The notes under the pieces are model-generated. The model saw only the letters and a program-made list of their open reading frames with translations. It made no database searches and had not been told where the DNA came from. A program made the translations under genes and the position numbers. Below are positions 1 to 5,021 of a DNA stretch of 5,021 nt, in pieces (the first letter of the stretch is position 1; every line of letters begins with the position of its first letter). This stretch comes from an uncultured Chloroflexota bacterium (GTDB taxonomy: Bacteria > Chloroflexota > Limnocylindria > Limnocylindrales > Limnocylindraceae). The stretch spans positions 1-5,021 of the forward strand of contig CAINCM010000245.1 of NCBI GenBank assembly GCA_903847005.1. The letters run 5' to 3'.

Positions 1-759
1 GCAGGACACACCGTCCCTGGCGTGGTGACGGGGAAGCCGATCGCACTCGGCGGTTCCAAGGGTCGCAACGAGGCAACGGCACGTGGTGCCGTGATCTGCG
101 TGCGCGAAGCCGCCGCCAAAATCGGGCTCAACCTCAAGGGTGCAACCGTGGTGGTGCAGGGGTCCGGAAACGCCGGCTCGATCGCCGCGCGGTTGATCTC
201 CGACCTCGGCGCAAAGGTGATCGCCGTCTCTGACAGCAGCGGCGGTATCCAGAACGCGGCGGGGCTCGACCTTGCCGCCGTCGACGCACATAAGAAGAAG
301 ACCGGGAGCGTGGTCGGGTTTGCCGGCGCAACCGCCGTCTCGAACCAGGCGATCCTCGAGATCCCATGCGACGTGCTGATTCCGGCTGCGCTCGAGAATC
401 AGATCACCGCGGAGAATGCGGCAAAGATCAAGACGAAGATCGTCGCTGAGGCGGCGAATGGGCCGACGACGCCAGAGGCGGACGAGGTCCTCTTTGCAAA
501 CGGGGCGATGGTGATCCCGGACATCCTCTGCAACGCGGGGGGCGTCACCGTCAGCTACTTCGAGTGGGTGCAAGACCTGAACCGCGACTTCTGGGAAGAG
601 GAGGAGGTCAACCTCCGCCTGGAGAAGAAGATGGTCCGCGCCTTCAACGAGGTGTACGACATGGCACAGGCGCAGAAGAGCCACCTGCGCACCGGTGCCT
701 ACCTGCTCTCGGTGAAGCGCGTTGCGGACGCGATGAGCGTGCGCGGCATCTATCCATAG
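1..759 (+). CDS. gdhA: Glutamate dehydrogenase (Glu/Leu/Phe/Val dehydrogenase family), C-terminal part, 5' end outside window
   Basis: This enzyme catalyses the reversible oxidative deamination of glutamate to 2-oxoglutarate and ammonium with NAD(P), in the cytoplasm. Frame 1 is open from the first base, and the 252 visible residues begin inside the conserved stretch AGHTVPGVVTGKP, so the GTG at 22 is not the true start. About 160-170 N-terminal residues, including the catalytic lysine region, should lie upstream, since family members run to about 415-420. Visible in order: GGSKGRNEAT (about residues 17-26), the Rossmann dinucleotide motif GSGNAG (54-59), SDSSGGI after the second strand (77-83), PAALENQIT (128-136), AEAANGPTTPEAD (149-161), and the family signature IPDILCNAGGVTVSYFEW (172-189). 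It ends at TAG 757-759. One oddity is EATARGA, where the family usually has EATGRG. Cofactor preference cannot be decided from what is visible. It shows no clear functional link to the gene that follows. Confidence 0.95.
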   Translation, partial: AGHTVPGVVTGKPIALGGSKGRNEATARGAVICVREAAAKIGLNLKGATVVVQGSGNAGSIAARLISDLGAKVIAVSDSSGGIQNAAGLDLAAVDAHKKKTGSVVGFAGATAVSNQAILEIPCDVLIPAALENQITAENAAKIKTKIVAEAANGPTTPEADEVLFANGAMVIPDILCNAGGVTVSYFEWVQDLNRDFWEEEEVNLRLEKKMVRAFNEVYDMAQAQKSHLRTGAYLLSVKRVADAMSVRGIYP

Positions 760-811
760 GCGGTCGTCGCCGTTCGGCGCCCCCGATACTGGGCTGCGCC
801 GCGACAGGCGC

Positions 812-817
812 TAGGAT
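812..817 (+). promoter_or_regulatory. Possible -10 box (TAGGAT) for a leaderless start, or an AGGA Shine-Dalgarno
   Basis: In the 64-base spacer after the dehydrogenase gene, TAGGAT (fits the TANNNT -10 pattern) ends six bases before the ATG at 824. Transcription from such a box would begin at or very near the start codon, giving a leaderless mRNA, which is common in several GC-rich lineages. The same bases contain AGGA (813-816) seven bases from the ATG, which could instead be a weak ribosome binding site on a read-through transcript. I see no convincing -35 hexamer 16-18 bases upstream. The two readings cannot be separated from sequence alone. Confidence 0.3.
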
Positions 818-823
818 GCTGCG

Positions 824-1441
824 ATGACCGGGCTCGACCACGAAGAACGCTTCCTCTTTCGCGAGGAGATCCTCGCGCTCGCGGGTGCGCTCGGCGACCC
901 GACCACGCTGGACAACGTGGAGGACCTCCTCGTTGACCTGATCACCTCCAGTCACTTCGACGCAGAGGTGGTGACGCTCGAGCGCTCGCTGCAGGCCATG
1001 CTCGGGCAACGTCAGGGAGCGACGCTCGTCAATGCGCTCACGGCGACACCCGAGGCGTTCAACGAAGTGCACGATCTCCGCCTTCAGCCAGAGGTGCTCG
1101 AGCGGCTCACCAGTTGGCGCGCGCGCTTCGGCCTCGCGATCGACAACGCGCTCAGCTTCCTCTCCAACCCGGACGGCATCCAAGGCCACAACTTCACGAC
1201 CCAGGTGGCGCATGGCGACGACCGCCGCGCGCTGCAGGGTCGACTCACCTTTGTGCGGTACAGCAACGAGTCAGAGTTCTTCATCGCCGACGCGTCGGTC
1301 TTCCTCTCCGTGGCGGCGGACGTGCTGGACAAGCTTGGCACGCACATCACCCGAGAAGATGTGGAGCCGGACGTTGTCGACCGGCTGGCCGACGCCGTCA
1401 AGTTGATCGAGCGGCGCACCGCGCCACGCGGCGAGGGGTAG
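824..1441 (+). CDS. Hypothetical protein, 205 aa, first gene of a two-gene unit
   Basis: I do not recognise a family for this protein. The ATG at 824 is the only sensible start, because an in-frame TAG lies four codons upstream (812-814). The protein is soluble-looking: no signal peptide, no membrane segment, no cysteine, only two lysines, and many Asp, Glu and Arg residues. Residues 1-115 look mostly helical and acidic (for example NVEDLLVDLI). A polar, Gly/Asp/His-containing stretch follows around 116-133 (NPDGIQGHNFTTQVAHGDD). A probable beta-rich segment comes next (LTFVRYSNESEFFIADASV, about 141-159), then a closing helical region with a charged tail. Its coding character (G/C-rich third positions, no interruption) matches its neighbours, so it is very likely a real gene. 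The P-loop gene starts five bases after its stop, with that gene's ribosome binding site inside this gene's last codons. The two are therefore probably co-transcribed and translationally coupled, which suggests related roles. Confidence 0.8.
   Translation: MTGLDHEERFLFREEILALAGALGDPTTLDNVEDLLVDLITSSHFDAEVVTLERSLQAMLGQRQGATLVNALTATPEAFNEVHDLRLQPEVLERLTSWRARFGLAIDNALSFLSNPDGIQGHNFTTQVAHGDDRRALQGRLTFVRYSNESEFFIADASVFLSVAADVLDKLGTHITREDVEPDVVDRLADAVKLIERRTAPRGEG
1433..1438 (+). promoter_or_regulatory. Ribosome binding site for the P-loop/DRTGG gene
   Basis: GAGGGG sits eight bases before the ATG at 1447 and lies inside the last codons of the upstream gene. It is the clearest Shine-Dalgarno-like sequence in the window. 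It supports 1447 as the start, and it fits re-initiation by ribosomes finishing the upstream gene at TAG 1439-1441. Confidence 0.6.
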
Positions 1442-1446
1442 CTCGC

Positions 1447-2565
1447 ATGGCCGACGGCGCTCGGCAGATCTTCCTCGCCGCAACGGGGCAGAATCGCGGC
1501 AAGACCACCGCGTCGCTCGGACTCTTCTCCGCCTTTGCCGGACGTGGGCTGAACACCGCGTTCATGAAGCCGGTCGGCCAGCGCTGGATCATGCTGGATG
1601 GTGCGCCCGCTGACGAAGACGCGGCGCTGATGCGCGCCGTCTTCCACCTGCCAGATCCGACGCACCTTCTTTCGCCCGTGCAGATCCCGCGCGGCTTCAC
1701 GCGCCGGGTGATCGAAGGGGAGGTGGTGGAAGACTTCAACGCGCGAATACTCTCGGCCCAACGAGAGATGGCGCGCGATCGCGACCTGATCCTCCTCGAG
1801 GGGACAGGGCACGCGGGCGTCGGCGCGGTGATCGGGCTCTCCAACGCCGATGTTGCCGCGCTGCTCGGCGCCCCCGTGATCATCGTCAGCGAAGGCGGGA
1901 TCGGCCGACCGATCGACGAGATCGTCTTGAACGCGGCGCTCTTCGCTGCGCGCGGGGTCGAGGTGGCGGGCGCGATCGTCAACAAGGTGAACCTGGAGAT
2001 GGAACCGCAGCTTCCTCGGCTGCTCGAACGAGGCCTCGCGCGCCACAAGATTCCACTGCTCGGCGTGCTCCCGTATCGGCAGATCCTCTCCAATCCGACG
2101 TTGGCGATCATCGAGGACGGACTGCAGGGAGAGACGCTCTGGCCCGGTCGCAGCATGGACGCGATCATCGGCCGCGTCTCTGTGGCTGCGATGCAGCCAG
2201 AGCACGTGATGGAGCGCATCGGCGTCGATGCGTTGGTGGTCGTCCCCGGAGATCGAGAAGATGTGCTCGAAGCTCTTGCCGGACTCTGGCTGAGCGGCGG
2301 CGATCACCCGAACCGTCCGCTCGGCTTCGTGTTGAGCGGCGGGTACCGACCGAGCCCGCGCATCGTCGACCTGCTGCGGAAGGCGGATCTTTTCACCGTG
2401 CTGATGGAGGGAGATACCTACACGGTGGCCTCGAAAGTACACGACCTGCTGGTGAAAACGCATCCAGAGGATGTGCGCAAGATCGACGAGATCAAGAGCC
2501 TGGTCGCCGGTGCGCTCGACATCGACCGCATCCTGGGTGTGGCGCGACCCGTTCCCGCGCGCTAG
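1447..2565 (+). CDS. P-loop NTPase with BioD-like domain plus DRTGG domain (phosphotransacetylase N-terminal-like protein)
   Basis: This 372-residue cytoplasmic protein joins a dethiobiotin-synthetase-like P-loop domain (about residues 5-240) to a DRTGG-type domain (about 245-360). That combination is known as the N-terminal, non-catalytic part of long phosphotransacetylases and as free-standing proteins often labelled 'phosphotransacetylase family' or 'AAA family ATPase'. Seen in the sequence: Walker A variant GQNRGKTT (14-21); FMKPVGQR (39-46), matching the BioD KPV motif; acidic DED (56-58), possibly metal-binding; LILLEGTGH (114-122), matching the BioD EGxGG region; AGAIVNKV (174-181); LGVLPY (205-210); and VPGDREDV (266-273) in the DRTGG-type domain. 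The lactoyl/acetyl-phosphate transferase domain of a true Pta is absent, and the gene ends normally. The ATG at 1447 places the P-loop at the very N-terminus, as expected. The open frame continues upstream of it, but that region overlaps the preceding gene. A nucleotide-dependent regulatory or ligase-like role is an inference; the biochemical function is unknown. It is not a plausible BioD, as no biotin genes are nearby. Confidence 0.85.
   Translation: MADGARQIFLAATGQNRGKTTASLGLFSAFAGRGLNTAFMKPVGQRWIMLDGAPADEDAALMRAVFHLPDPTHLLSPVQIPRGFTRRVIEGEVVEDFNARILSAQREMARDRDLILLEGTGHAGVGAVIGLSNADVAALLGAPVIIVSEGGIGRPIDEIVLNAALFAARGVEVAGAIVNKVNLEMEPQLPRLLERGLARHKIPLLGVLPYRQILSNPTLAIIEDGLQGETLWPGRSMDAIIGRVSVAAMQPEHVMERIGVDALVVVPGDREDVLEALAGLWLSGGDHPNRPLGFVLSGGYRPSPRIVDLLRKADLFTVLMEGDTYTVASKVHDLLVKTHPEDVRKIDEIKSLVAGALDIDRILGVARPVPAR
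2562..2565. other. CTAG palindrome serving as stop codon for two convergent genes
   Basis: The plus-strand P-loop gene stops at TAG 2563-2565, and minus-strand panC stops at TAG read from 2564 to 2562. The four bases CTAG are their own reverse complement, so one palindrome ends both genes and the coding regions overlap by four bases. This leaves no spacer for a conventional terminator. An imperfect dyad surrounds it: GCGC 2557-2560 with GCGC 2566-2569, and GACC 2546-2549 with GGTC 2576-2579. There is no T-run on either side. Confidence 0.95.
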
Positions 2566-3425
2566 GCGCCGCCCCGGTCGTCGAGGAGACGTTCGTCGAG
2601 AAGGCGCACCCCATCCACGATCACGGCGACGGTGAGGAGCGCCTCGCCGATGCTCGCACTCTCTGGAAGGGCCTCGAGCGTGACCGGGTCGGCAAGATCG
2701 ACGTACTCGATCGTCAGGCCCGAACTCGATCGCAGCACCCCCTCTGCCGCAGCACGGAGCTCGGCCACTTTGACGACACCTCGTGCACGTGCGTCGCGCG
2801 CGGCGTCGAGCGCGCGTGGGACAGCCACGGCGGCCGCTCGTCCGGCAGGGGTGAGTCGCGAGTTGCGCGAACTCAACGCAAGGCCGTCGCTGTCGCGAAC
2901 CGTTGGGACGCGGCGGACGGCGATGGGCGGCCCCGACGCGCGACGTGCAGCGATCCACTCCACGACGCGCAGCTGCTGCGCATCTTTCTCTCCGAAATAG
3001 GCTCGGTCGGGCCGAACGAGATCAAACAGGCGAGAGACAACGGTTGCAACGCCGGCAAAGTGACCGGGACGTGCGGCACCTTCGAGGCGACGTGCGAGCG
3101 GACCTGGGTCGACCGCCGCCACCACTTCATCCGGCGGATAGATCTCTGCGTCGTGTGGATTGAAGAGCAGGTCCGCGCCGCAACGTTCGGCAAGCGTTGC
3201 GTCTGCATCGAGCGTGCGCGGGTAGGCGGCGAGGTCCGCAGCGTGTGTGAACTGGGTCGGATTGACGTAGACGGAGACCACCACGGTCGCGCACTCGCTG
3301 CGTGCGGCACGGATGAGCGCCGCGTGGCCGGCGTGCAGCGCCCCCATCGTGGGGACGAAGCCGAGCGGTCGTGGTGCCGATTCGAGCGCAACGGCGAGCG
3401 CAGCCCGAGTCTGGATGCGCTGCAT
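2562..3425 (-). CDS. panC: Pantothenate synthetase (pantoate--beta-alanine ligase)
   Basis: This cytoplasmic enzyme makes pantothenate from pantoate, beta-alanine and ATP through a pantoyl-adenylate, the last step of vitamin B5 synthesis. All signature elements are present (numbered from the ATG): PTMGALHAGH (25-34), with the two HxGH histidines that bind ATP; VYVNPTQF (52-59), which forms the pantoate pocket; PGHFAGVATVV (120-130); YFGEKDAQQL (143-152); and RDSDGLALSSRN (177-188), with the SSR triad contacting ATP phosphates. Its 287 residues match the family (E. coli about 283). The ATG at 3425 lies two bases after the panB stop. A GTG at 3428 in the same frame (TAGTGATG) would add one residue and share a base with that stop, so it is an alternative start. 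No good Shine-Dalgarno is visible, so translation is probably coupled to panB. The C-terminal tail carries a five-codon duplication (RLLDE-RLLDD), and the gene ends in the shared CTAG. Confidence 0.97.
   Translation of the reverse strand: MQRIQTRAALAVALESAPRPLGFVPTMGALHAGHAALIRAARSECATVVVSVYVNPTQFTHAADLAAYPRTLDADATLAERCGADLLFNPHDAEIYPPDEVVAAVDPGPLARRLEGAARPGHFAGVATVVSRLFDLVRPDRAYFGEKDAQQLRVVEWIAARRASGPPIAVRRVPTVRDSDGLALSSRNSRLTPAGRAAAVAVPRALDAARDARARGVVKVAELRAAAEGVLRSSSGLTIEYVDLADPVTLEALPESASIGEALLTVAVIVDGVRLLDERLLDDRGGA
2577..2606. repeat. Imperfect 15-bp tandem duplication at the 3' end of panC
   Basis: Bases 2577-2591 and 2592-2606 match at 12 of 15 positions. The unit is in register with the panC codons and encodes RLLDE followed by RLLDD, five to fourteen residues before the C-terminus. 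It looks like an old in-frame slippage or duplication event that lengthened the tail without breaking the frame. Confidence 0.65.
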
Positions 3426-3427
3426 CA

Positions 3428-4279
3428 CTACATCGATGCGAGTGCGGCGCGAAGCTCCTCACTCGCGGAGAGGCTCTGGCCCGTGCAGGGAAACGTTCCT
3501 GCGGCGACGTCTGCGCGCCATGCAATCAGCCCAGCGAGGGCCTGATCGCGCAGCGTGGCGTAGGCTCCCGCATGGCGCGGCGCCGGGCCTGCAAGGAGCC
3601 CGAGAAGATCGGGCGCCACCTGCACTTGGCCCGAGCAGTGTGGGCCGGCACCGATGCCGATCGTCGGGATCGTGAGCCGTTCGGTGATGAGCGCCGCGAG
3701 TTCGGCGGGGACGAGTTCGATCACGATCGCCGCGGCACCCGCCGCCTGCAGCGCGAGCGCGTCGGCGAGCAGCTGTGCCGCGGCCGCCGGCTCCTTCCCT
3801 TCGGCGCGCGCGCGATCCTGTTGGAGTGCCGACTGCGGTGTGAAGCCGATGTGCCCGATGACAGGGACGCCGCTCTCGACCAGCGCACCGACGATCGGTG
3901 CCATCTCGGTTCCGCCCTCGAGCTTCACGGCACCCGCGCCAGCGTCGCGCAAGAAGGCGCTCGCACTCGCGGCGGCGGTGGGGAGATCCACGTACGAGAG
4001 GAAGGGCATGTCTGCAATCACAAGTGCGCTGCGGCTCGAGCGCACGACCGCAGCCACGTGATGGAGCATCTCGCTCATGCCGATGCGCACCGTGCTCTCG
4101 TGGCCGAGTGCCACCTGGGCGAGAGAGTCGCCAACGAGGATGGCGGGCAACTCGGCCGCCTCGGCAAGCTCCGCGGTGGCGCGATCGTAGGCGGTGATCA
4201 GCGCAAAGCGCTCATCCGCATCTCGAAGCCGCTGCAGGGTTGCAACGCTGTTGCGTCGCCCGCCTCCCTGCGCACTCAT
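3428..4279 (-). CDS. panB: 3-methyl-2-oxobutanoate hydroxymethyltransferase (ketopantoate hydroxymethyltransferase), divergent
   Basis: This Mg-dependent enzyme transfers a hydroxymethyl group from 5,10-methylene-tetrahydrofolate to 2-oxoisovalerate, giving ketopantoate, the committed step to pantothenate. The 283-residue TIM-barrel protein keeps the expected active-site residues: ITAYD (28-32), LVGDSL (48-53; Asp51 metal, Ser52), IADMPF (88-93; Asp90 metal), VKLEGG (118-123; Lys119, Glu121), GHIGFTPQS (142-150; His143), and VIELVP (186-191; Glu188). Three normally conserved places differ. The GGYKVQG loop after TPQS reads DRARAEG. The CDGQ/TDGQ motif reads CSGQ (215-218), losing its aspartate. 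The usual KF near the end of the barrel reads RH (235-236). The frame is intact and the neighbours are right, so it is probably functional. Its ATG overlaps the coaBC stop (ATGA, 4276-4279), and panC follows directly. Both junctions indicate translational coupling in one operon. Confidence 0.94.
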   Translation of the reverse strand: MSAQGGGRRNSVATLQRLRDADERFALITAYDRATAELAEAAELPAILVGDSLAQVALGHESTVRIGMSEMLHHVAAVVRSSRSALVIADMPFLSYVDLPTAAASASAFLRDAGAGAVKLEGGTEMAPIVGALVESGVPVIGHIGFTPQSALQQDRARAEGKEPAAAAQLLADALALQAAGAAAIVIELVPAELAALITERLTIPTIGIGAGPHCSGQVQVAPDLLGLLAGPAPRHAGAYATLRDQALAGLIAWRADVAAGTFPCTGQSLSASEELRAALASM

Positions 4280-5021
4280 GCCTGCGCGCCGCCGCGCAAG
4301 AGTCGCACCGCCTGATCGAGGATCGCGTCGGCGACGACACGTTTCGGTGCCGGGCCGACGCGCTGCGTCTTCCCATCCACATGGAGGATCTCCACCGCGT
4401 TCTCCGCGCTCTCGAAACCGATCCCCGGTGCGCTCACATCATTTGCGACGATGAGATCGAGGTCCTTCGCAGCGAGCTTCTCCGCCGCGCGTTTCGTTGC
4501 GCCGCTCTCGGCCGAGAAGCCGATCAGCGCGGTCTGTCGTGTCGCGCGTGGCCCAAGCGCCGCCGCGATGCGCGCAAGCAGATCTGGTGTCGGTTCGAGT
4601 TGGAGGGTGAGCGCACCGTCGCGGCGAAGCTTCTCTCCGCTCGGCCCACCCGCCATGCGGAAGTCGGAGACCGCCGCGGCCGCAACGAAGAGGTCTGCGG
4701 GAGTTGCGCTGCCGCCGGCGGGTGGCGGGAGAAGCGCGTGGTCCAGCGCAGACTGCAGATCGGCAACGGTGGCGACGCGCACGATCTCGACCCCTTCGGG
4801 GAGCGGGATGGCGACGCGTGCCGCGATCAACACGACGTCGGCGCCGCGATCGCGCGCCGCTTCGGCGAGCGCGATGCCTTGACGCCCGGAGGAGCGGTTC
4901 GCCAGGATGCGCACGGCGTCGATCGGCTCTTCGGTACCGCCGGCGGTGATGACAACTCGTCGGCCGGAGAGATCTCCGGCGGGAACCAGGGGCGGTCGTC
5001 GCGCCTCGTTCGGCTCGCGGA
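4276..5021 (-). CDS. coaBC: Coenzyme A biosynthesis bifunctional protein CoaBC, visible phosphopantothenoylcysteine synthetase (CoaB) part, 5' end outside window
   Basis: The visible 247 residues are the CoaB domain, which joins 4'-phosphopantothenate and cysteine using a nucleotide triphosphate (CTP in most bacteria) through an acyl-cytidylate. Read from the window edge: a proline- and arginine-rich linker (residues 1-15); GRRVVITAGGTEEPID (19-34), the entry to the Rossmann-like fold; ILANRSSGRQG (38-48), with the Asn (41) at the position described as catalytic in E. coli Dfp; VAAAAVSDF (112-120); EKLRRDG (129-135); PTPDLLARI (143-151); GFSAES (167-172); IVANDVS (190-196); and GFESAENAV (201-209). 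The frame is open to the end of the window. The GTG at 4914 lies inside the conserved GGTxEPIDxVR motif, so it is not the start. The linker implies that an upstream flavin-dependent CoaC decarboxylase domain is fused in the missing part, but that domain is not seen. The stop TGA (4278-4276) overlaps the panB ATG. Confidence 0.95.
   Translation of the reverse strand, partial: REPNEARRPPLVPAGDLSGRRVVITAGGTEEPIDAVRILANRSSGRQGIALAEAARDRGADVVLIAARVAIPLPEGVEIVRVATVADLQSALDHALLPPPAGGSATPADLFVAAAAVSDFRMAGGPSGEKLRRDGALTLQLEPTPDLLARIAAALGPRATRQTALIGFSAESGATKRAAEKLAAKDLDLIVANDVSAPGIGFESAENAVEILHVDGKTQRVGPAPKRVVADAILDQAVRLLRGGAQA

Noticed and set aside
759..780. Rho-independent terminator after the dehydrogenase gene (GGCG/CGCC and CGCC-GTTC-GGCG hairpins)
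   Set aside because: Only four-base G+C stems, mutually exclusive, with no T-run. Such short inverted repeats are expected by chance at this base composition.
644..1213. A 189-codon minus-strand open frame opposite the dehydrogenase end and the hypothetical gene
   Set aside because: It crosses the C-terminus of a certain gene and an intergenic spacer, shows no motif, and has shadow-like composition. The plus-strand frame at 824 fits the operon layout better.
1114..1446. N-terminal extension of the P-loop protein upstream of 1447
   Set aside because: The frame is open but overlaps the preceding gene and gives an Arg/Ala-rich translation. The P-loop is expected at the extreme N-terminus, and a good ribosome binding site precedes 1447.
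1447..2565. Assignment of the P-loop gene as bioD or as cobyrinic acid a,c-diamide synthase
   Set aside because: It shares the fold motifs, but the DRTGG-type C-terminal domain and lack of any biotin or cobalamin gene nearby argue against it. No glutamine amidotransferase domain is present.
1084..2958. A 624-codon open frame on the minus strand across the P-loop gene and part of panC
   Set aside because: It is antisense to well-supported genes. Its translation is Arg/Ser/His-rich and low in recognisable motifs, typical of a shadow frame in G+C-rich DNA where stop codons are rare.
3455..3460. GAGGAG (minus strand) as a ribosome binding site for panC
   Set aside because: It lies about 30 bases before the start, inside panB coding sequence, too far for a normal Shine-Dalgarno.
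3371..4315. A 314-codon plus-strand open frame antisense to panB
   Set aside because: It covers the whole of panB, whose protein has clear family motifs. The plus-strand translation is Arg/Cys-rich and has no domain I can see.
1..5021. Mobile element, CRISPR array, tRNA/rRNA or defence system
   Set aside because: Six tightly packed genes with uniform composition fill the window. I saw no transposase, direct-repeat array, tRNA-like cloverleaf or att-like repeat, and no spacer longer than 64 bases.

Overview
The window is about 5 kb of dense, G+C-rich bacterial chromosome (roughly two thirds G+C by eye). It has six protein genes and almost no non-coding DNA. All recognisable genes are housekeeping metabolism: amino-acid/ammonium metabolism and coenzyme A biosynthesis. 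I see no mobile element, RNA gene, CRISPR array or phage signature. The high G+C, the near absence of spacers and the style of the proteins fit a free-living bacterium of a GC-rich, Terrabacteria-like lineage (for example a Chloroflexota- or Actinomycetota-related group). The sequence alone does not settle the phylum.

Left part, plus strand (1-2565). The window opens inside the NAD(P)-binding half of a glutamate dehydrogenase (1-759). A 64-base spacer follows, with a possible TAGGAT -10 box six bases before the next start codon. Then comes a tight two-gene unit: a 205-residue protein I cannot assign (824-1441) and, five bases later, a 372-residue P-loop protein (1447-2565). The P-loop protein combines a dethiobiotin-synthetase-like domain with a DRTGG-type domain, the arrangement found in the N-terminal part of long phosphotransacetylases, but it has no transacetylase catalytic domain. 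This pair is the least understood part of the window.

Right part, minus strand (5021-2562). Reading leftwards: the CoaB part of coaBC (cut by the window edge), panB and panC. coaBC and panB overlap by ATGA. panB and panC are joined by TAGTGATG. These genes make pantoate (panB), join it to beta-alanine to give pantothenate (panC), and later condense 4'-phosphopantothenate with cysteine and decarboxylate it (coaBC), so the unit is a coenzyme A biosynthesis operon. No panD (aspartate decarboxylase, the beta-alanine source) is present.

The two halves are convergent and meet at one CTAG palindrome (2562-2565) that supplies the stop codon of both panC and the P-loop gene. Observations worth a second look: the orphan gene pair, a PanB with several normally conserved motifs replaced, a 15-bp in-frame duplication at the end of panC, the shared stop, and the possible leaderless start at 824.
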